Shown here: piece after piece, positions 31,482 to 40,517 of the stretch | How the letters are laid out: each line of letters begins with the position of its first letter | Position numbering within the stretch: position 1 is the stretch's first letter | NCBI GenBank assembly: GCA_030647435.1 | Contig: JAUSJX010000008.1 | Location: 31,341 to 95,340, forward strand | Origin: Candidatus Rokuibacteriota bacterium | Lineage (GTDB): Bacteria > Methylomirabilota > Methylomirabilia > Rokubacteriales > CSP1-6 | Reading direction: 5' to 3' | DNA: 64,000 bases | The notes under the pieces: generated by a model | The model's database searches: none | Told to the model about the DNA's origin: nothing | The model's input: only the letters and a program-made list of their open reading frames with translations | Translations under genes and position numbers: made by a program

Positions 31482-32420
31482 GTGAGCCTGTCTGAGATCG
31501 ACCGCCTGTCCGTCACCACGGTGGTGGACAACTTCATCGACAGCCTGCGGGCAGACGAGAAGGTCGCCAAGCGCTTCAACCAACCGCAGGCGCGGCGCAT
31601 TCCCACGCTCAAGGCCGAGCACGGGCTCGGCCACTGGGTCGAGGTGGCGCGCGGCGGCGAGACGCGCCGCATCGCCTTCGACTTCGGGCTCACCGGGGAG
31701 AGCTACACCCACAACTTCCTCGAGCTCGGGCTCGACGCGGGACAAGTGGACGCCATCGCCTTGAGCCACGGCCACATGGACCACTACGGAGGGCTGGGCG
31801 GCTTCCTCAAGACCTACCGCGGGCGGATGAAGAAGGACCTCGTCTTCTACGGCGGCAGCGACCACTTCCTACCGCGCTTCAACGAGCGCAACAACGCGCG
31901 CGTGTACATCGGCCGCCTGGATCGCGACGAGCTCGAGCGCTACGACCTCGACGTGCGCGTCGTCGAGACGCCCACGCTCCTGCCCGAAGGCGTGCTGCTG
32001 AGCGGTGAGATGCACGAGACGGCGCCCTTCGAGGTCATTCCCCCCTCGCTCAAGGTCGAGCGCGACGGCCTAGTCGTCCAGGACACCTTCATCGGCGAGC
32101 AGACGCTCATCGCCAACGTCAGGGGCCGCGGTCTCGTCGTCGTGACCTCGTGCTCGCACCGCGGGATCGTCGGGATCTGCCGTCACGCCGTCAAGGTTTC
32201 GGGCGTGCCAAAGGTCCACGCCGTCATCGGCGGCTTCCACCTCTCCGGCCTCGCCGGAGAGCGCATCACCCAGGTCGTGGACGCCTTCCGCGCACTCGGC
32301 GTGGATTACCTGATCCCGCAGCACTGCACAGGGCTCGAGGCCATTATCCAGATGGGCGTGCACCTGCCGAAGGAGCTGGTGGTAAGCTCGGTCGGGAGCA
32401 CGTTCACCTTCGGAGCGTGA
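31482..32420 (+). CDS. MBL-fold metallo-hydrolase
   Basis: 312 residues with the metal-binding SHGHMDHYGG motif (HxHxDH), later metal-site histidines in SCSHRGIVG and GGFHLSG, and C-terminal PQHCTG. The arrangement resembles the family annotated as dihydropterin-ribofuranosylaminobenzene phosphate synthase-like hydrolases. The substrate is not known. The GTG start has GGTGAGGGGG from the repeat as ribosome site. The gene is nine bases ahead of the lyase gene. Confidence 0.85.
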   Translation: MSLSEIDRLSVTTVVDNFIDSLRADEKVAKRFNQPQARRIPTLKAEHGLGHWVEVARGGETRRIAFDFGLTGESYTHNFLELGLDAGQVDAIALSHGHMDHYGGLGGFLKTYRGRMKKDLVFYGGSDHFLPRFNERNNARVYIGRLDRDELERYDLDVRVVETPTLLPEGVLLSGEMHETAPFEVIPPSLKVERDGLVVQDTFIGEQTLIANVRGRGLVVVTSCSHRGIVGICRHAVKVSGVPKVHAVIGGFHLSGLAGERITQVVDAFRALGVDYLIPQHCTGLEAIIQMGVHLPKELVVSSVGSTFTFGA

Positions 32421-32429
32421 GGAGACACC

Positions 32430-33377
32430 ATGAAGCTGCCCAAGCGCGTGACGGTCTGCGAGGTGGGGACGCGGGACGGGTTCCAGATCGAGCCCGACTT
32501 CATCCCGACCGCGCAGAAGATCGAGGTGGTCAATCTCCTTTCGGCCACGGGGATGCCGCGGATCGAGGTGACGTCTTTCGTCTCGCCCAAGGTCGTGCCC
32601 CAGCTCAAGGACGCCGAGGCGGTGATGGCGGGGATCACGCGGCGCCCGGGGACGCGCTACTCGGCGCTCGTGCCCAACGACAAGGGCGCTGTCCGCGCCG
32701 TGGACGCGGGCGTGGACGACATCCACACCGTGGTCTCGGCCAGCGAGAGCCACAACCTCGCCAACGTCAACATGTCCATCGCCGAGTCCATCGTCAAGTT
32801 GAAGGCGACGGCTGAGGTCGCGCACCGAGGTGGCAAGCCCGTCTACGCCGGCATCTCGTGCTCCTTCGGCTGCCCCTTCGAGGGCGAGGTGCCCGTGGCG
32901 CAGCTCGAGTCCGTCGTCTCGCGCTTGGTGGACCTCGGAGCGAAGGGAATAGGCCTCGCCGACACCACGGGCATGGCCAATCCGGCCCAAGTCTCACGAG
33001 TGCTCGAGCACCTGATGCCGCGCTTCCCCAAGGTCGAGTGGACCCTCCACACCCACGACACGCGCGCGATGGCGATCCCGAACATCCTGGCCGCCATGGA
33101 GATGGGCGTGACCAACTTCGACGGCTCGATCGGCGGGCTCGGCGGCTGCCCCTTCGCCCCCGGCGCCTCGGGCAACGTCTGCACCGAGGACCTCGTCCAC
33201 TGCCTCTGGGCCATGGGTGTCGAGACGGGCATCGACCTCGACGCGCTGGTCGGCGTCTCCACGCGTGTCCAGGAGATCGTCGGGCGCGCGCTGCCGGGCC
33301 AGATCGTCAAGGCGGGCAAGTGGAGCCGGCGCTATCCCCTGCCCGACGGCGTCCAGTCGCGCCTGGCCGCGCGATGA
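32430..33377 (+). CDS. Hydroxymethylglutaryl-CoA lyase family protein
   Basis: 315 residues, TIM-barrel DRE-metallolyase. The N-terminal CEVGTRDGFQIE metal and catalytic segment (Arg-Asp), the HTHDTRAMAI metal-ligand motif and the signature GGLGGCPFAPGASGN with its catalytic cysteine are present. These enzymes split HMG-CoA or a similar hydroxyacyl-CoA to acetyl-CoA plus a keto acid. In this cluster it may perform the last step of an acyl-CoA pathway opened by the CoA transferase. Confidence 0.92.
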   Translation: MKLPKRVTVCEVGTRDGFQIEPDFIPTAQKIEVVNLLSATGMPRIEVTSFVSPKVVPQLKDAEAVMAGITRRPGTRYSALVPNDKGAVRAVDAGVDDIHTVVSASESHNLANVNMSIAESIVKLKATAEVAHRGGKPVYAGISCSFGCPFEGEVPVAQLESVVSRLVDLGAKGIGLADTTGMANPAQVSRVLEHLMPRFPKVEWTLHTHDTRAMAIPNILAAMEMGVTNFDGSIGGLGGCPFAPGASGNVCTEDLVHCLWAMGVETGIDLDALVGVSTRVQEIVGRALPGQIVKAGKWSRRYPLPDGVQSRLAAR

Positions 33378-33383
33378 TCATGG

Positions 33384-33513
33384 ACCACCACCCCTCACCC
33401 CGACCCTCTCCCCTGAGGGGAGAGGGAGCCCTCCGGAGCCCTCGCCCTTCTGGCGAAGCAGGAGCCCCTCGAAACCCTCTCCCCCATCGGGGGAGAGGGC
33501 AGGGTGAGGGGGC
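33384..33513 (+). repeat. Hairpin repeat, two copies in composite
   Basis: Copies at about 33390-33427 and 33474-33513 bracket a GC-rich spacer. The outer arms CCCCTCACCCCGACCCTCTC and GAGAGGGCAGGGTGAGGGGG are near-complementary. The element ends six bases before the O-methyltransferase ATG and supplies GGTGAGGGGG as ribosome site. Confidence 0.85.
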
Positions 33514-33519
33514 CTCGCG

Positions 33520-34077
33520 ATGAACAAGCGCGCCGAGAAGATGCTGCGGCTGATGGACCGGGCCGTGACCGAGTGGCACATCCCCGTCATCGGAAAGGAG
33601 AAGGGGCGCGTGATCAAGCGGCTCCTCGCCAAGCACGCGCCCACGCGCGGCATCGAGGTCGGCTCGCTCTTCGGCTACTCGGCGATCCTGATCGCGGGCA
33701 ACATGCCGCGCGGCGGCAGGCTCACGTGCCTCGAGAACAACCCGTACCTCGCCAAGTTCTGCCAGTCGAACGCCGACCACGCCGGGCTCAAGGGCCGCGT
33801 CAAGGTGGTCGTGGGCGACGCGCTCCGCGTGCTGCCGTTCCTGCGGGGCCCCGTGGACTTCATGCTGCTCGACGCGAAGAAGGAAGACTATCTCGACTAC
33901 TTGAAGGCCGTCGAGCCGCGGCTCGTCAAGGGCGCCCTCATCATCGCGGACAACACCGGCATCTACCGCCGCGACGTGAAACCCTACCTGTCCCACGTGC
34001 GGGGCGGCGCTCCGTACACGAGCCGCGAGTACGACTTCGGCTTCGACTGCATGGAAGTCTCCGTGTTCCGCGGGTAG
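33520..34077 (+). CDS. Class I SAM-dependent O-methyltransferase
   Basis: 185 residues of the catechol/caffeoyl-CoA O-methyltransferase type. The SAM-binding motif IEVGSLFGYSAI (about residues 46-57), acidic residue in LTCLENNP, and the MLLDAKKEDYLDYL plus IIADNTG metal-site region are recognisable. It methylates hydroxyl groups of small molecules in the family. The substrate is unknown, and the partner gene six bases downstream is unrecognised. Confidence 0.85.
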   Translation: MNKRAEKMLRLMDRAVTEWHIPVIGKEKGRVIKRLLAKHAPTRGIEVGSLFGYSAILIAGNMPRGGRLTCLENNPYLAKFCQSNADHAGLKGRVKVVVGDALRVLPFLRGPVDFMLLDAKKEDYLDYLKAVEPRLVKGALIIADNTGIYRRDVKPYLSHVRGGAPYTSREYDFGFDCMEVSVFRG

Positions 34078-34083
34078 CGCGAT

Positions 34084-34587
34084 ATGTTCGGCGAACGCCA
34101 CGATCCCGAGTTCCTCAAGCACCTCTTCGAGCGCACGGAGATCCTGCGCAAGCCCATCACCGGCATCATCGCCGGCTACCACATCCTGCCCTACATCCTC
34201 GTCGGCCCGCAGGAGGAGCAGCCGCACCGCTCCGTCGAGATCCGCGGCAAGATCAAGGTCTCGCCGCGCCTGGTGCTGGCGCCGGGGCGCGCCGGGCAAA
34301 CCTACGGCGACCTCTTCAAGGAGCACGAGGTGATGGACGAGACGCTGGTGGCGCGCGTCTTCTCCTTCATGTACTCCTCGCGCCACCAGGTAACGCTCGA
34401 GAGCGAGGACCTCAACATCCAGCGCTCGGACCGCAACCCGCAGGCCCAGATCGAGCGGGCCATGGACGAGCTGGCGATGCGTGAGATCATCAACACCGGC
34501 GTGATCATGGCGCCCAACGTGCGGTTCTACCCGGTCTCCCTCGACCGCTTCATCACGGAGATCCTCGACCAGGAGTTCCGGCAATAG
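34084..34587 (+). CDS. Unrecognised protein, 167 residues
   Basis: No family could be named. The protein is soluble-looking, with GYHILPYILVGPQEE near residue 32, a basic strand SVEIRGKIKVSPRLVLAP, FSFMYSSRHQVTLESEDL, and a C-terminal helical part with VIMAPNVRFYPVSLDRF. High-GC codon use matches the neighbours and only six bases separate it from the methyltransferase, so it is very likely a real, cotranscribed gene. The pair may be a functional unit. Confidence 0.7.
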   Translation: MFGERHDPEFLKHLFERTEILRKPITGIIAGYHILPYILVGPQEEQPHRSVEIRGKIKVSPRLVLAPGRAGQTYGDLFKEHEVMDETLVARVFSFMYSSRHQVTLESEDLNIQRSDRNPQAQIERAMDELAMREIINTGVIMAPNVRFYPVSLDRFITEILDQEFRQ

Positions 34588-34617
34588 AATCACCCGCTCT
34601 CGAAGCGCTGACCTAAG

Positions 34618-35544
34618 GTGCGTGCCTATCTCGTCTCGCGCCTCGCCCAGACGGCGCTCGTCGTCTTCCTCTCGCTGACCGCCGTCTTCTTCCTGGTGCG
34701 GCTGTCGGGCGACCCGGTGCTGCTCTTCCTGCCGATGGACATCCAGGCCAAGGACGTCAACGAGTTCCGCCAGCGTCTGGGCTTCAACGATCCCCTGCCT
34801 GTCCAGTACGCGCGCTTCGTCTCGGGCGCCGTGCGAGGCGACTTCGGCGAGTCGCTCCGCTACAGGCGCGACGCGCTCCGCCTCGTGCTCGAGCGCCTGC
34901 CCGCCACGCTCGAGCTGGGCGTCACCGCGCTCCTCCTGACCTTCTGCCTCGCGATACCCGTCGGTATCTTCTCCGCCACCAGGCGCGGCAGTCTCTTCGA
35001 CTACGTCGGCATGGGTGCGGCTGTCCTGGGTCAGGCCATCCCCGGCTTCTGGCTCGGGCTCATGCTGATCTATTTCTTCTCCGTGCGCCTCGGGTGGCTG
35101 CCGACAGGGGGCATCGGCGGCCCGGCCCATTTCGTCATGCCGTGCGTGGTGCTGGCGTCCTTCTACGCGGCGCGCATCGCGCGCCTCACGCGCTCGTCGG
35201 TCCTCGACACGCTGAACGAGGAGTACGTGCTGACGGCGCGGGCCAAGGGGCTCGCCGAGTGGATCGTGATCGGCAAGCACACGCTCAAGAACTCGGCCAT
35301 CCCGATCGTGACGCTCGCCGGGCTCGAGACGGGCCAGCTCCTGGGCGGCGCCGTCATCACCGAGACCATCTTCGCGTGGCCCGGGTTCGGGCGGCTGACG
35401 GTCCAGGCGCTCCAGAACCGCGACTTCCCCGTCGTGCTGGCCGCGGTCTTCGTGATCTCGGTCACGTATACTTTGATTAACCTCGCGGTTGATCTTCTCT
35501 ATGGATGGCTCGACCCGCGCACCCGCCGCGAGGTAGCGCTGTGA
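34618..35544 (+). CDS. Dpp/Opp-type ABC transporter permease (DppB-like)
   Basis: 308 residues from a GTG. N-terminal MRAYLVSRLAQTALVVFLSLT is the typical first membrane segment. The RLGFNDPLPVQYARF periplasmic loop and the cytoplasmic EAA-like loop YVLTARAKGLAEWIVIGKH follow. It forms a channel heterodimer with the next product, whose GTG overlaps its stop. Neither ATPase of a Dpp system is found nearby, so the ATPases must be encoded elsewhere or shared. Confidence 0.9.
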   Translation: MRAYLVSRLAQTALVVFLSLTAVFFLVRLSGDPVLLFLPMDIQAKDVNEFRQRLGFNDPLPVQYARFVSGAVRGDFGESLRYRRDALRLVLERLPATLELGVTALLLTFCLAIPVGIFSATRRGSLFDYVGMGAAVLGQAIPGFWLGLMLIYFFSVRLGWLPTGGIGGPAHFVMPCVVLASFYAARIARLTRSSVLDTLNEEYVLTARAKGLAEWIVIGKHTLKNSAIPIVTLAGLETGQLLGGAVITETIFAWPGFGRLTVQALQNRDFPVVLAAVFVISVTYTLINLAVDLLYGWLDPRTRREVAL

Positions 35545-36368
35545 GCGGCGCGGCGCTCCGGCGCAACGGGCTCGGCTTCCTCGGCCTCACGCTCGCGGCG
35601 CTGGCGGTGCTGGCGGCGCTCGCCGCCCCGGTGCTGGCGCCTCACGATCCCGTCAAGGCCGACTTGAGCCAGGGCCTCAAGCCGCCGGGCACGCCGGGGC
35701 ATCCCCTCGGCACGGATCAGCTCGGGCGCGACACGCTCTCGCGCGTGCTCTACGGCGCGCGCGTCGCGCTCTTCATCGGCCTCTGCACCGTCCTGCTGAC
35801 CGCCATCGTGGGTGGGGTCCTGGGACTGCTCGCCGGCTTCTTCGGCGGCTGGCCCGGTCAGGCGCTCATGCGCCTCTGCGACGTCCAGCTCTCCTTCCCT
35901 TTCATCCTGCTGGCGCTGACCATCAACGCCATCGTGGGCCTCGGGCTGCGCAACATCATCATCAGCCTGGCCGCGGCGGGCTGGGTCGTCTATGCTCGCG
36001 TCGTGCGCGGCGAGGTGCTCTCGGTGAAGCAGCGCGACTACATCCAGGCCGCGGCGGCCCTCGGCACGGGGCGCGCCCGCATCCTGTTCCGCCACGTCCT
36101 GCCCAACGTAGCACCGTCCATCATCATCGTGGCGAGCCTGCAGTTCTCGCAGTTCATCGTGGCGGAGGCGGCCATCTCGTTCCTCGGCTTCGGCGTGCAG
36201 CCGCCGACGCCTGCATGGGGCAGCATGCTGTCCGAGAGCCGCGACTTTCTCTACATCGCGTGGTGGCTCGCGGCCTTCCCGGGCGCGGCGCTCGCGCTGA
36301 CGGCGCTCGGCGTCAACCTCGTCGGGGACTGGCTGCGCGACGTCCTCGACCCCAAGTTCCGGGTGTAG
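35541..36368 (+). CDS. Dpp/Opp-type ABC transporter permease (DppC-like)
   Basis: 275 residues from the GTG overlapping the dppB-like stop; an ATG at 35505 would overlap dppB by 40 bases and is less likely. HPLGTDQLGRDTLSRVLYGA is the DppC hallmark, followed by five or six membrane segments and the EAA-like DYIQAAAALGTGRARILFRH. It pairs with the DppB-like protein. An acetyltransferase gene starts four bases after the stop. Confidence 0.9.
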   Translation: MSGAALRRNGLGFLGLTLAALAVLAALAAPVLAPHDPVKADLSQGLKPPGTPGHPLGTDQLGRDTLSRVLYGARVALFIGLCTVLLTAIVGGVLGLLAGFFGGWPGQALMRLCDVQLSFPFILLALTINAIVGLGLRNIIISLAAAGWVVYARVVRGEVLSVKQRDYIQAAAALGTGRARILFRHVLPNVAPSIIIVASLQFSQFIVAEAAISFLGFGVQPPTPAWGSMLSESRDFLYIAWWLAAFPGAALALTALGVNLVGDWLRDVLDPKFRV

Positions 36369-36371
36369 GCG

Positions 36372-36803
36372 ATGGCAGACGCCGCCGCCATCCGTCAGGC
36401 GAGACCCGAGGAGGCCACGCAGGTCTTAGCACTCTGGCAGGAGGCCGACGCCACGCCCAGCCCCACCGACACGCGCGACGAGGTGATGAAGCTCCTCGGC
36501 GAGGCCGCGGCCGTCCTGTTGGTGGCCGAGACCGACGGCAGACTCGTCGGCACAGTCATTGGCGGATGGGACGGCTGGCGGGGTAATATCTACCGCTTGG
36601 CCGTGCTCCCCGCCTACCGGCGGCGAGGCATTGCGCGGGCGCTGGTCGGCGAGGCCGAGCGTCGCCTGCACCGCATGGGCGCGAGACGGATCTCGGTCCT
36701 GGTCGAGAGCGATCATCCATGGGCAACGGACTTCTGGGACTCGCTCGCCGCGTCGGGCTACCGGCACGACGAGCGGATGCGCCGATACGTCAAGACACTC
36801 TAG
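36372..36803 (+). CDS. GNAT family N-acetyltransferase
   Basis: 143 residues. The acetyl-CoA pyrophosphate loop is RRRGIARALVGEAERRL (motif R/QxxGxG/A), preceded by the strand IYRLAVLPAY and followed by ISVLVESDHPWATDFW. It lies between permease and binding protein genes of the Dpp-like transporter and may acetylate the imported compound. The target cannot be predicted. Confidence 0.87.
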   Translation: MADAAAIRQARPEEATQVLALWQEADATPSPTDTRDEVMKLLGEAAAVLLVAETDGRLVGTVIGGWDGWRGNIYRLAVLPAYRRRGIARALVGEAERRLHRMGARRISVLVESDHPWATDFWDSLAASGYRHDERMRRYVKTL

Positions 36804-36822
36804 GAACGAGGAGGACCGGCTG

Positions 36823-38349
36823 ATGCGATTCCTGAAATTCTTCGTGGTGCTCGCGGCGCTCCTGGCCCCGGCGCTCCCGGCCGCGGCACAGAGCCGCATG
36901 AAGGCCGAGGAGGTCGTGGTCGCCTTCGCCGCCGAGCCGCGGACGCTCCTGCCGAACACCATCGTGGACTGGACCACCAACAACATGGTCGAGCACATGT
37001 ACGACCGGCTGGTGGACCGGGATCCCAAGACCTACAAGCCCATCCCCATGCTCGCCACGTCGTGGAAGGTCGTGGACAACACGACGTGGGAGTTCTCGCT
37101 GCGCTCGGGTGTGAAGTTCCACAACGGCGAGCCCTTCGACGCCCAGAGCGTCAAGGCGACGATGGACTACATCAAGGACCCGGCCAACAAGACGCACTAC
37201 GCCTCGCGCTGGAGCCTCGTGAAAGAGGTCCAGATCGTCGATCCCTACACGGTGCGCTTCATCACCGAGAAACCCTGGCCGGGGCTGATCGACCGCATCT
37301 CGGCGACCGACATGCTGATGATGCCGCCCAAGGCGCTGAAGGCCGAAGGCCCGCAGGGGCTCCTCGCCAAGCCGGTCGGCACGGGCCCATTCAAGTTCGG
37401 CCGGTGGGTGCGCGACGAGAAGCTGGTCGTCGTGCGCAACGACGACTACTGGAAGGGCAAGGCCGAGCTGAAGACCGTGACATTCCGGTTCATCCCGGAA
37501 TTCAGCGCCCGGCTCGCGTCGCTCCTCGCCGGCGAGATCGACATCATGAAGGACGTGCCGCCGCACGCCACGGACCTCGTGGACCGGAGCGGCAAGGCGA
37601 CGGTGCGCGCGACGGTCTCCTCGCGCATCAACTACCTGGCGCTGGTCACGCTGAAGCCCGGGCCGATGCAGGACATCCGGGTGCGGCAGGCCATCAGCCA
37701 CGCGATCAACGTGGACGAGCTGATCCAGCAGGTGCTTCGCGGCCGGGCGAGCAAGATGTGCGGCCCGCTGTCGCCCATCAACGTGGACTTCTCGCCCAAG
37801 GTCCAGTGCCTCAAGTACGACGTCAAGCAGGCCCAGGCTCTGCTCAAGAGCGCCAACATCGACCCGGGCCGGCTCGTCCTGACGCTCGACACGCCCTCGG
37901 GCCGCTACCCGCTCGACAAGGACATCTCGCAGGCCATCGCCTCCCAGCTCGGCCGCATCGGCATCACGGCCAATGTCGTGGTCAACGAGTGGGGCACGCA
38001 CCTCGACAAGATCAAGAACCGCGCCACGGGCGACATGTTCTTCCTCGGCTGGGGCCCGGCGCTCGATGCGCAGGGCACGATCGAGCAGCTCTTCCAGGGC
38101 TCGATGACCTACTCCTCCTACGGCGGCAACAAGCTGCTCGAGGACAAGATCGCCACAGCCATCACCATCGTCGACCCGAAGAAGCGGCTCGAGGCCTGGG
38201 CCGAGATCCAGCTCATCGTGGCGAACGAGGCGCCGTGGGTCTTCCTCTGGCAGCAGCACGACCTCTACGGCGTCGCCAACTGGATCGACTGGCAGCCGCG
38301 CGCCGATGAGAAGGTCTGGATGTACGAAGCCAAGATCGCGAAGCGGTAA
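36823..38349 (+). CDS. Dpp/Opp-type periplasmic substrate-binding protein
   Basis: 508 residues, family SBP type 5. Signal peptide MRFLKFFVVLAALLAPALPA is cleaved near AAAQS. The mature protein has the typical VVDNTTWEFSLRSGVKFHNG and PFDAQSVKATMDYI segments. The ATG at 36823 has GAGGAGG upstream. It would deliver a peptide, opine or other organic compound to the 34618-36368 permeases. Confidence 0.9.
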   Translation: MRFLKFFVVLAALLAPALPAAAQSRMKAEEVVVAFAAEPRTLLPNTIVDWTTNNMVEHMYDRLVDRDPKTYKPIPMLATSWKVVDNTTWEFSLRSGVKFHNGEPFDAQSVKATMDYIKDPANKTHYASRWSLVKEVQIVDPYTVRFITEKPWPGLIDRISATDMLMMPPKALKAEGPQGLLAKPVGTGPFKFGRWVRDEKLVVVRNDDYWKGKAELKTVTFRFIPEFSARLASLLAGEIDIMKDVPPHATDLVDRSGKATVRATVSSRINYLALVTLKPGPMQDIRVRQAISHAINVDELIQQVLRGRASKMCGPLSPINVDFSPKVQCLKYDVKQAQALLKSANIDPGRLVLTLDTPSGRYPLDKDISQAIASQLGRIGITANVVVNEWGTHLDKIKNRATGDMFFLGWGPALDAQGTIEQLFQGSMTYSSYGGNKLLEDKIATAITIVDPKKRLEAWAEIQLIVANEAPWVFLWQQHDLYGVANWIDWQPRADEKVWMYEAKIAKR

Positions 38350-38359
38350 CGGAGCGGCC

Positions 38360-39595
38360 ATGTCCATCACGGTCCTGACGAACGCGTTCCTGATCGACTG
38401 CACGGGCAAGGAGCCCGTCGACGGCGCCGCCGTCGTCGTCGAGGGCGAGCGCATCAAGGATGTCATCCGCTCGGGCCGTGTCGGGCCGCTCAAGGGCAAG
38501 GTCGAGACGCTCGACCTCAAGGGCCGGACGCTCATGCCCGGCCTGACGGACGCCCACGTTCATATGTGCGCCGTCGAGGGCAACATCGCCGAGCAGCACC
38601 GCTACAACCCGCCGAGCCTGATCGGGGCCAAGACGCTCCGGCGCATCGAGCAGGCGCTCCAGCAGGGCTTCACCACGGTGCGGGACGCCGGCGGAGCCGA
38701 CTACGGCTTCCGCGAGGCGGTCTCGAGCGGGCTCTACCCTGGGCCGCGCATGCTGGTCTCCGGGCGCGTGCTCTCGCAGACGGGCGGCCACGGCGACAAG
38801 CGGCGGCGCGCAGAGTGGATCGAGCCCATCGACTGCTGCTACGGCATGATCGGCGCCATCGCCGACGGGCCCGACGAAGTCCGCAAGGCCGCGCGCGAGC
38901 AACTGCGCCGTGACGTGGACCAGATCAAGATCATGGCCTCGGGCGGCGCCATGTCGCCCTCCGACGAGCTGGACACCACGCAGTACACCGTGGACGAGAT
39001 GCGCGCCGCGGTCGAAGAGGCGCGCGCCGTCGGCAAGTACGTCCTCGCCCACGCGTACTCGGGTTCGGCCGTACGCGCCGCGCTCCAGGCGGGTGTGCGC
39101 TGCATCGAGCACGGCAACCTGATCGACGAGGCCGGCGCCAGGGAGATCAAGAAGGCCGGCGCCTATCTCGTGCCGACCATGGTCACCTATGAAGCGATTT
39201 CGCGCGAAGGCAAGAGCTACGGCATCACCGAGCACCAGATCCAGAAGATTAACATGGCCCGCGAGAAGAGCGTCGAGGGGCTGACCCACGCCTACCGCGC
39301 GGGCTGCAAGATCGGCTCGGGCTCCGACCTGCTGGGGGACATGCAGGCGCAGCGCACGGTGGAGTTCGAGCTCAAGGGCCAGGTGATGAAGCCGATGGAG
39401 GTCCTCCTCTCGGCCACGCGCGTGAACGCCGAGATCTTCCGCATGGAAGACCGGATCGGCACGGTCGAGCCAGGGAAGTACGCCGACCTGATCGCGGTCA
39501 AGGGCAACCCGCTCAAGGACCTTCGCGTCTTCCAGAACCAGGACAACCTGCACCTGATCATGAAGGGCGGAAGCGCGTACAAGCAGACGTTGTGA
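38360..39595 (+). CDS. Metal-dependent amidohydrolase (Xaa-Pro dipeptidase/prolidase-like)
   Basis: 411 residues. Metal ligands are in DAHVHM (HxH), QIKIMASGG (carbamylated Lys), LAHAYSG, CIEHGN, and Asp in GSGSDLLG. The order and the KIMASGG motif match the amidohydrolase group that includes prolidase- and imidazolonepropionase-like enzymes. Its position right after the Dpp-like binding protein suggests hydrolysis of the imported peptide or amide. Its stop overlaps the GTG of the EamA gene. Confidence 0.88.
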   Translation: MSITVLTNAFLIDCTGKEPVDGAAVVVEGERIKDVIRSGRVGPLKGKVETLDLKGRTLMPGLTDAHVHMCAVEGNIAEQHRYNPPSLIGAKTLRRIEQALQQGFTTVRDAGGADYGFREAVSSGLYPGPRMLVSGRVLSQTGGHGDKRRRAEWIEPIDCCYGMIGAIADGPDEVRKAAREQLRRDVDQIKIMASGGAMSPSDELDTTQYTVDEMRAAVEEARAVGKYVLAHAYSGSAVRAALQAGVRCIEHGNLIDEAGAREIKKAGAYLVPTMVTYEAISREGKSYGITEHQIQKINMAREKSVEGLTHAYRAGCKIGSGSDLLGDMQAQRTVEFELKGQVMKPMEVLLSATRVNAEIFRMEDRIGTVEPGKYADLIAVKGNPLKDLRVFQNQDNLHLIMKGGSAYKQTL

Positions 39596-40470
39596 CGGCC
39601 GCCGCGGCCCTGCTGCTGGCCATCCTGATCTGGGCGTCCAACTCGATCATGGTCAAGGTGGTGCTGAGGGAGATCGATCCCCTCACCCTGACCTGGCTGC
39701 GCTTCCTGCTGGCCGCGCTCTTCTACGTCCCGTACGCCGCGGCGACCTGGCGGCGGGCGCCCCGCTACACCCCGCGCGAGTGGGCGCTCCTCCTGGTCGC
39801 GGGCGTCGCGCTCGTGCCCGCGTTCAGCCTGACGCTCTACTGGGCGCTCATCTACACCTCGGTCGCGAACACGGCGCTCGTGCGGATGACCGAGCCCGCC
39901 TGGGTGCTGCTGCTGGGCGCGCTGCTGCTGGGCGAGCGCGCGACGCGCAGGCAGGTGGCGGGGCTCGCGCTGGCGCTCGCCGGTACGGCGGCCCTCGTGC
40001 TGCTCGGGCGCCATCCGAGCGCCGGCGGCGAGCACGACGCCCTCGGCATCGGCTTCATGGTCGCCAACTCGCTGGCCTGGGTCGTCTACATCCTCTGCTT
40101 CAAGGACCTGCTGCGCCGCCACCGCGTGACGCAGGTGACCATCCACGCGGCGCTCGCCGGCACTGTCGCGCTCCTTCTCGTCACCGGCCCGACTCACGCG
40201 GTGACGGTCGCGCGCGCGGCCGCGGCCATGAGCCCGCTCGCCTGGACGCTCGTCATCGCGATGGCCCTCATCGTGACCATCGGCTCCAACCAGCTCTTCT
40301 CCTACGGCCTCCAGCGGGTGACGGCGGGCGCGGCCGCGACCTACTCCTACCTCACGCCCGTCCTGGCCGCCCTGCTCGCCTGGATCTTCCTCGGCGAGCC
40401 CATCACGGCCGCCGTCGCCGTCTGCGGCGCCGTCATCGCGGCGGGTGTCTACTTGGTGAACCGGGCCTGA
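39592..40470 (+). CDS. EamA/DMT family transporter
   Basis: 292 residues, about ten predicted membrane helices in two EamA repeats (each near 140 residues, second starting around residue 150). Motifs include LTWLRFLLAALFYVPYA and TYSYLTPVLAALLAWIFLGEP near the end of the second repeat. Likely an exporter or exchanger of small metabolites. A CCGGGC/GCCCGG stem overlaps the stop codon, without a T-run. Confidence 0.87.
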   Translation: MTAAAALLLAILIWASNSIMVKVVLREIDPLTLTWLRFLLAALFYVPYAAATWRRAPRYTPREWALLLVAGVALVPAFSLTLYWALIYTSVANTALVRMTEPAWVLLLGALLLGERATRRQVAGLALALAGTAALVLLGRHPSAGGEHDALGIGFMVANSLAWVVYILCFKDLLRRHRVTQVTIHAALAGTVALLLVTGPTHAVTVARAAAAMSPLAWTLVIAMALIVTIGSNQLFSYGLQRVTAGAAATYSYLTPVLAALLAWIFLGEPITAAVAVCGAVIAAGVYLVNRA

Positions 40471-40491
40471 GCCCGGCTCCAGCGCGTAGGA

Positions 40492-40497
40492 TATACT
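40492..40497 (+). promoter_or_regulatory. Candidate -10 box (TATACT) of the TAXI/TRAP operon
   Basis: TATACT lies 20 bases before the ATG at 40518, with GGGAGGA in between as ribosome site. It is one of few AT-rich hexamers in this region. No -35 match is evident. Confidence 0.45.
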
Positions 40498-40517
40498 GCG
40501 GCCGGGAGGAACAGCTC

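Noticed and set aside
33307..35280. 657-codon minus-strand frame
   Set aside because: Lies opposite four consecutive plus-strand genes; sequence is low-complexity and includes the hairpin repeat in translation.
35505..35540. ATG at 35505 as the DppC-like start
   Set aside because: It would overlap the previous gene by 40 bases and add a Pro/Arg-rich stretch; the GTG at 35541 forms the usual GTGA junction and starts where the family does.
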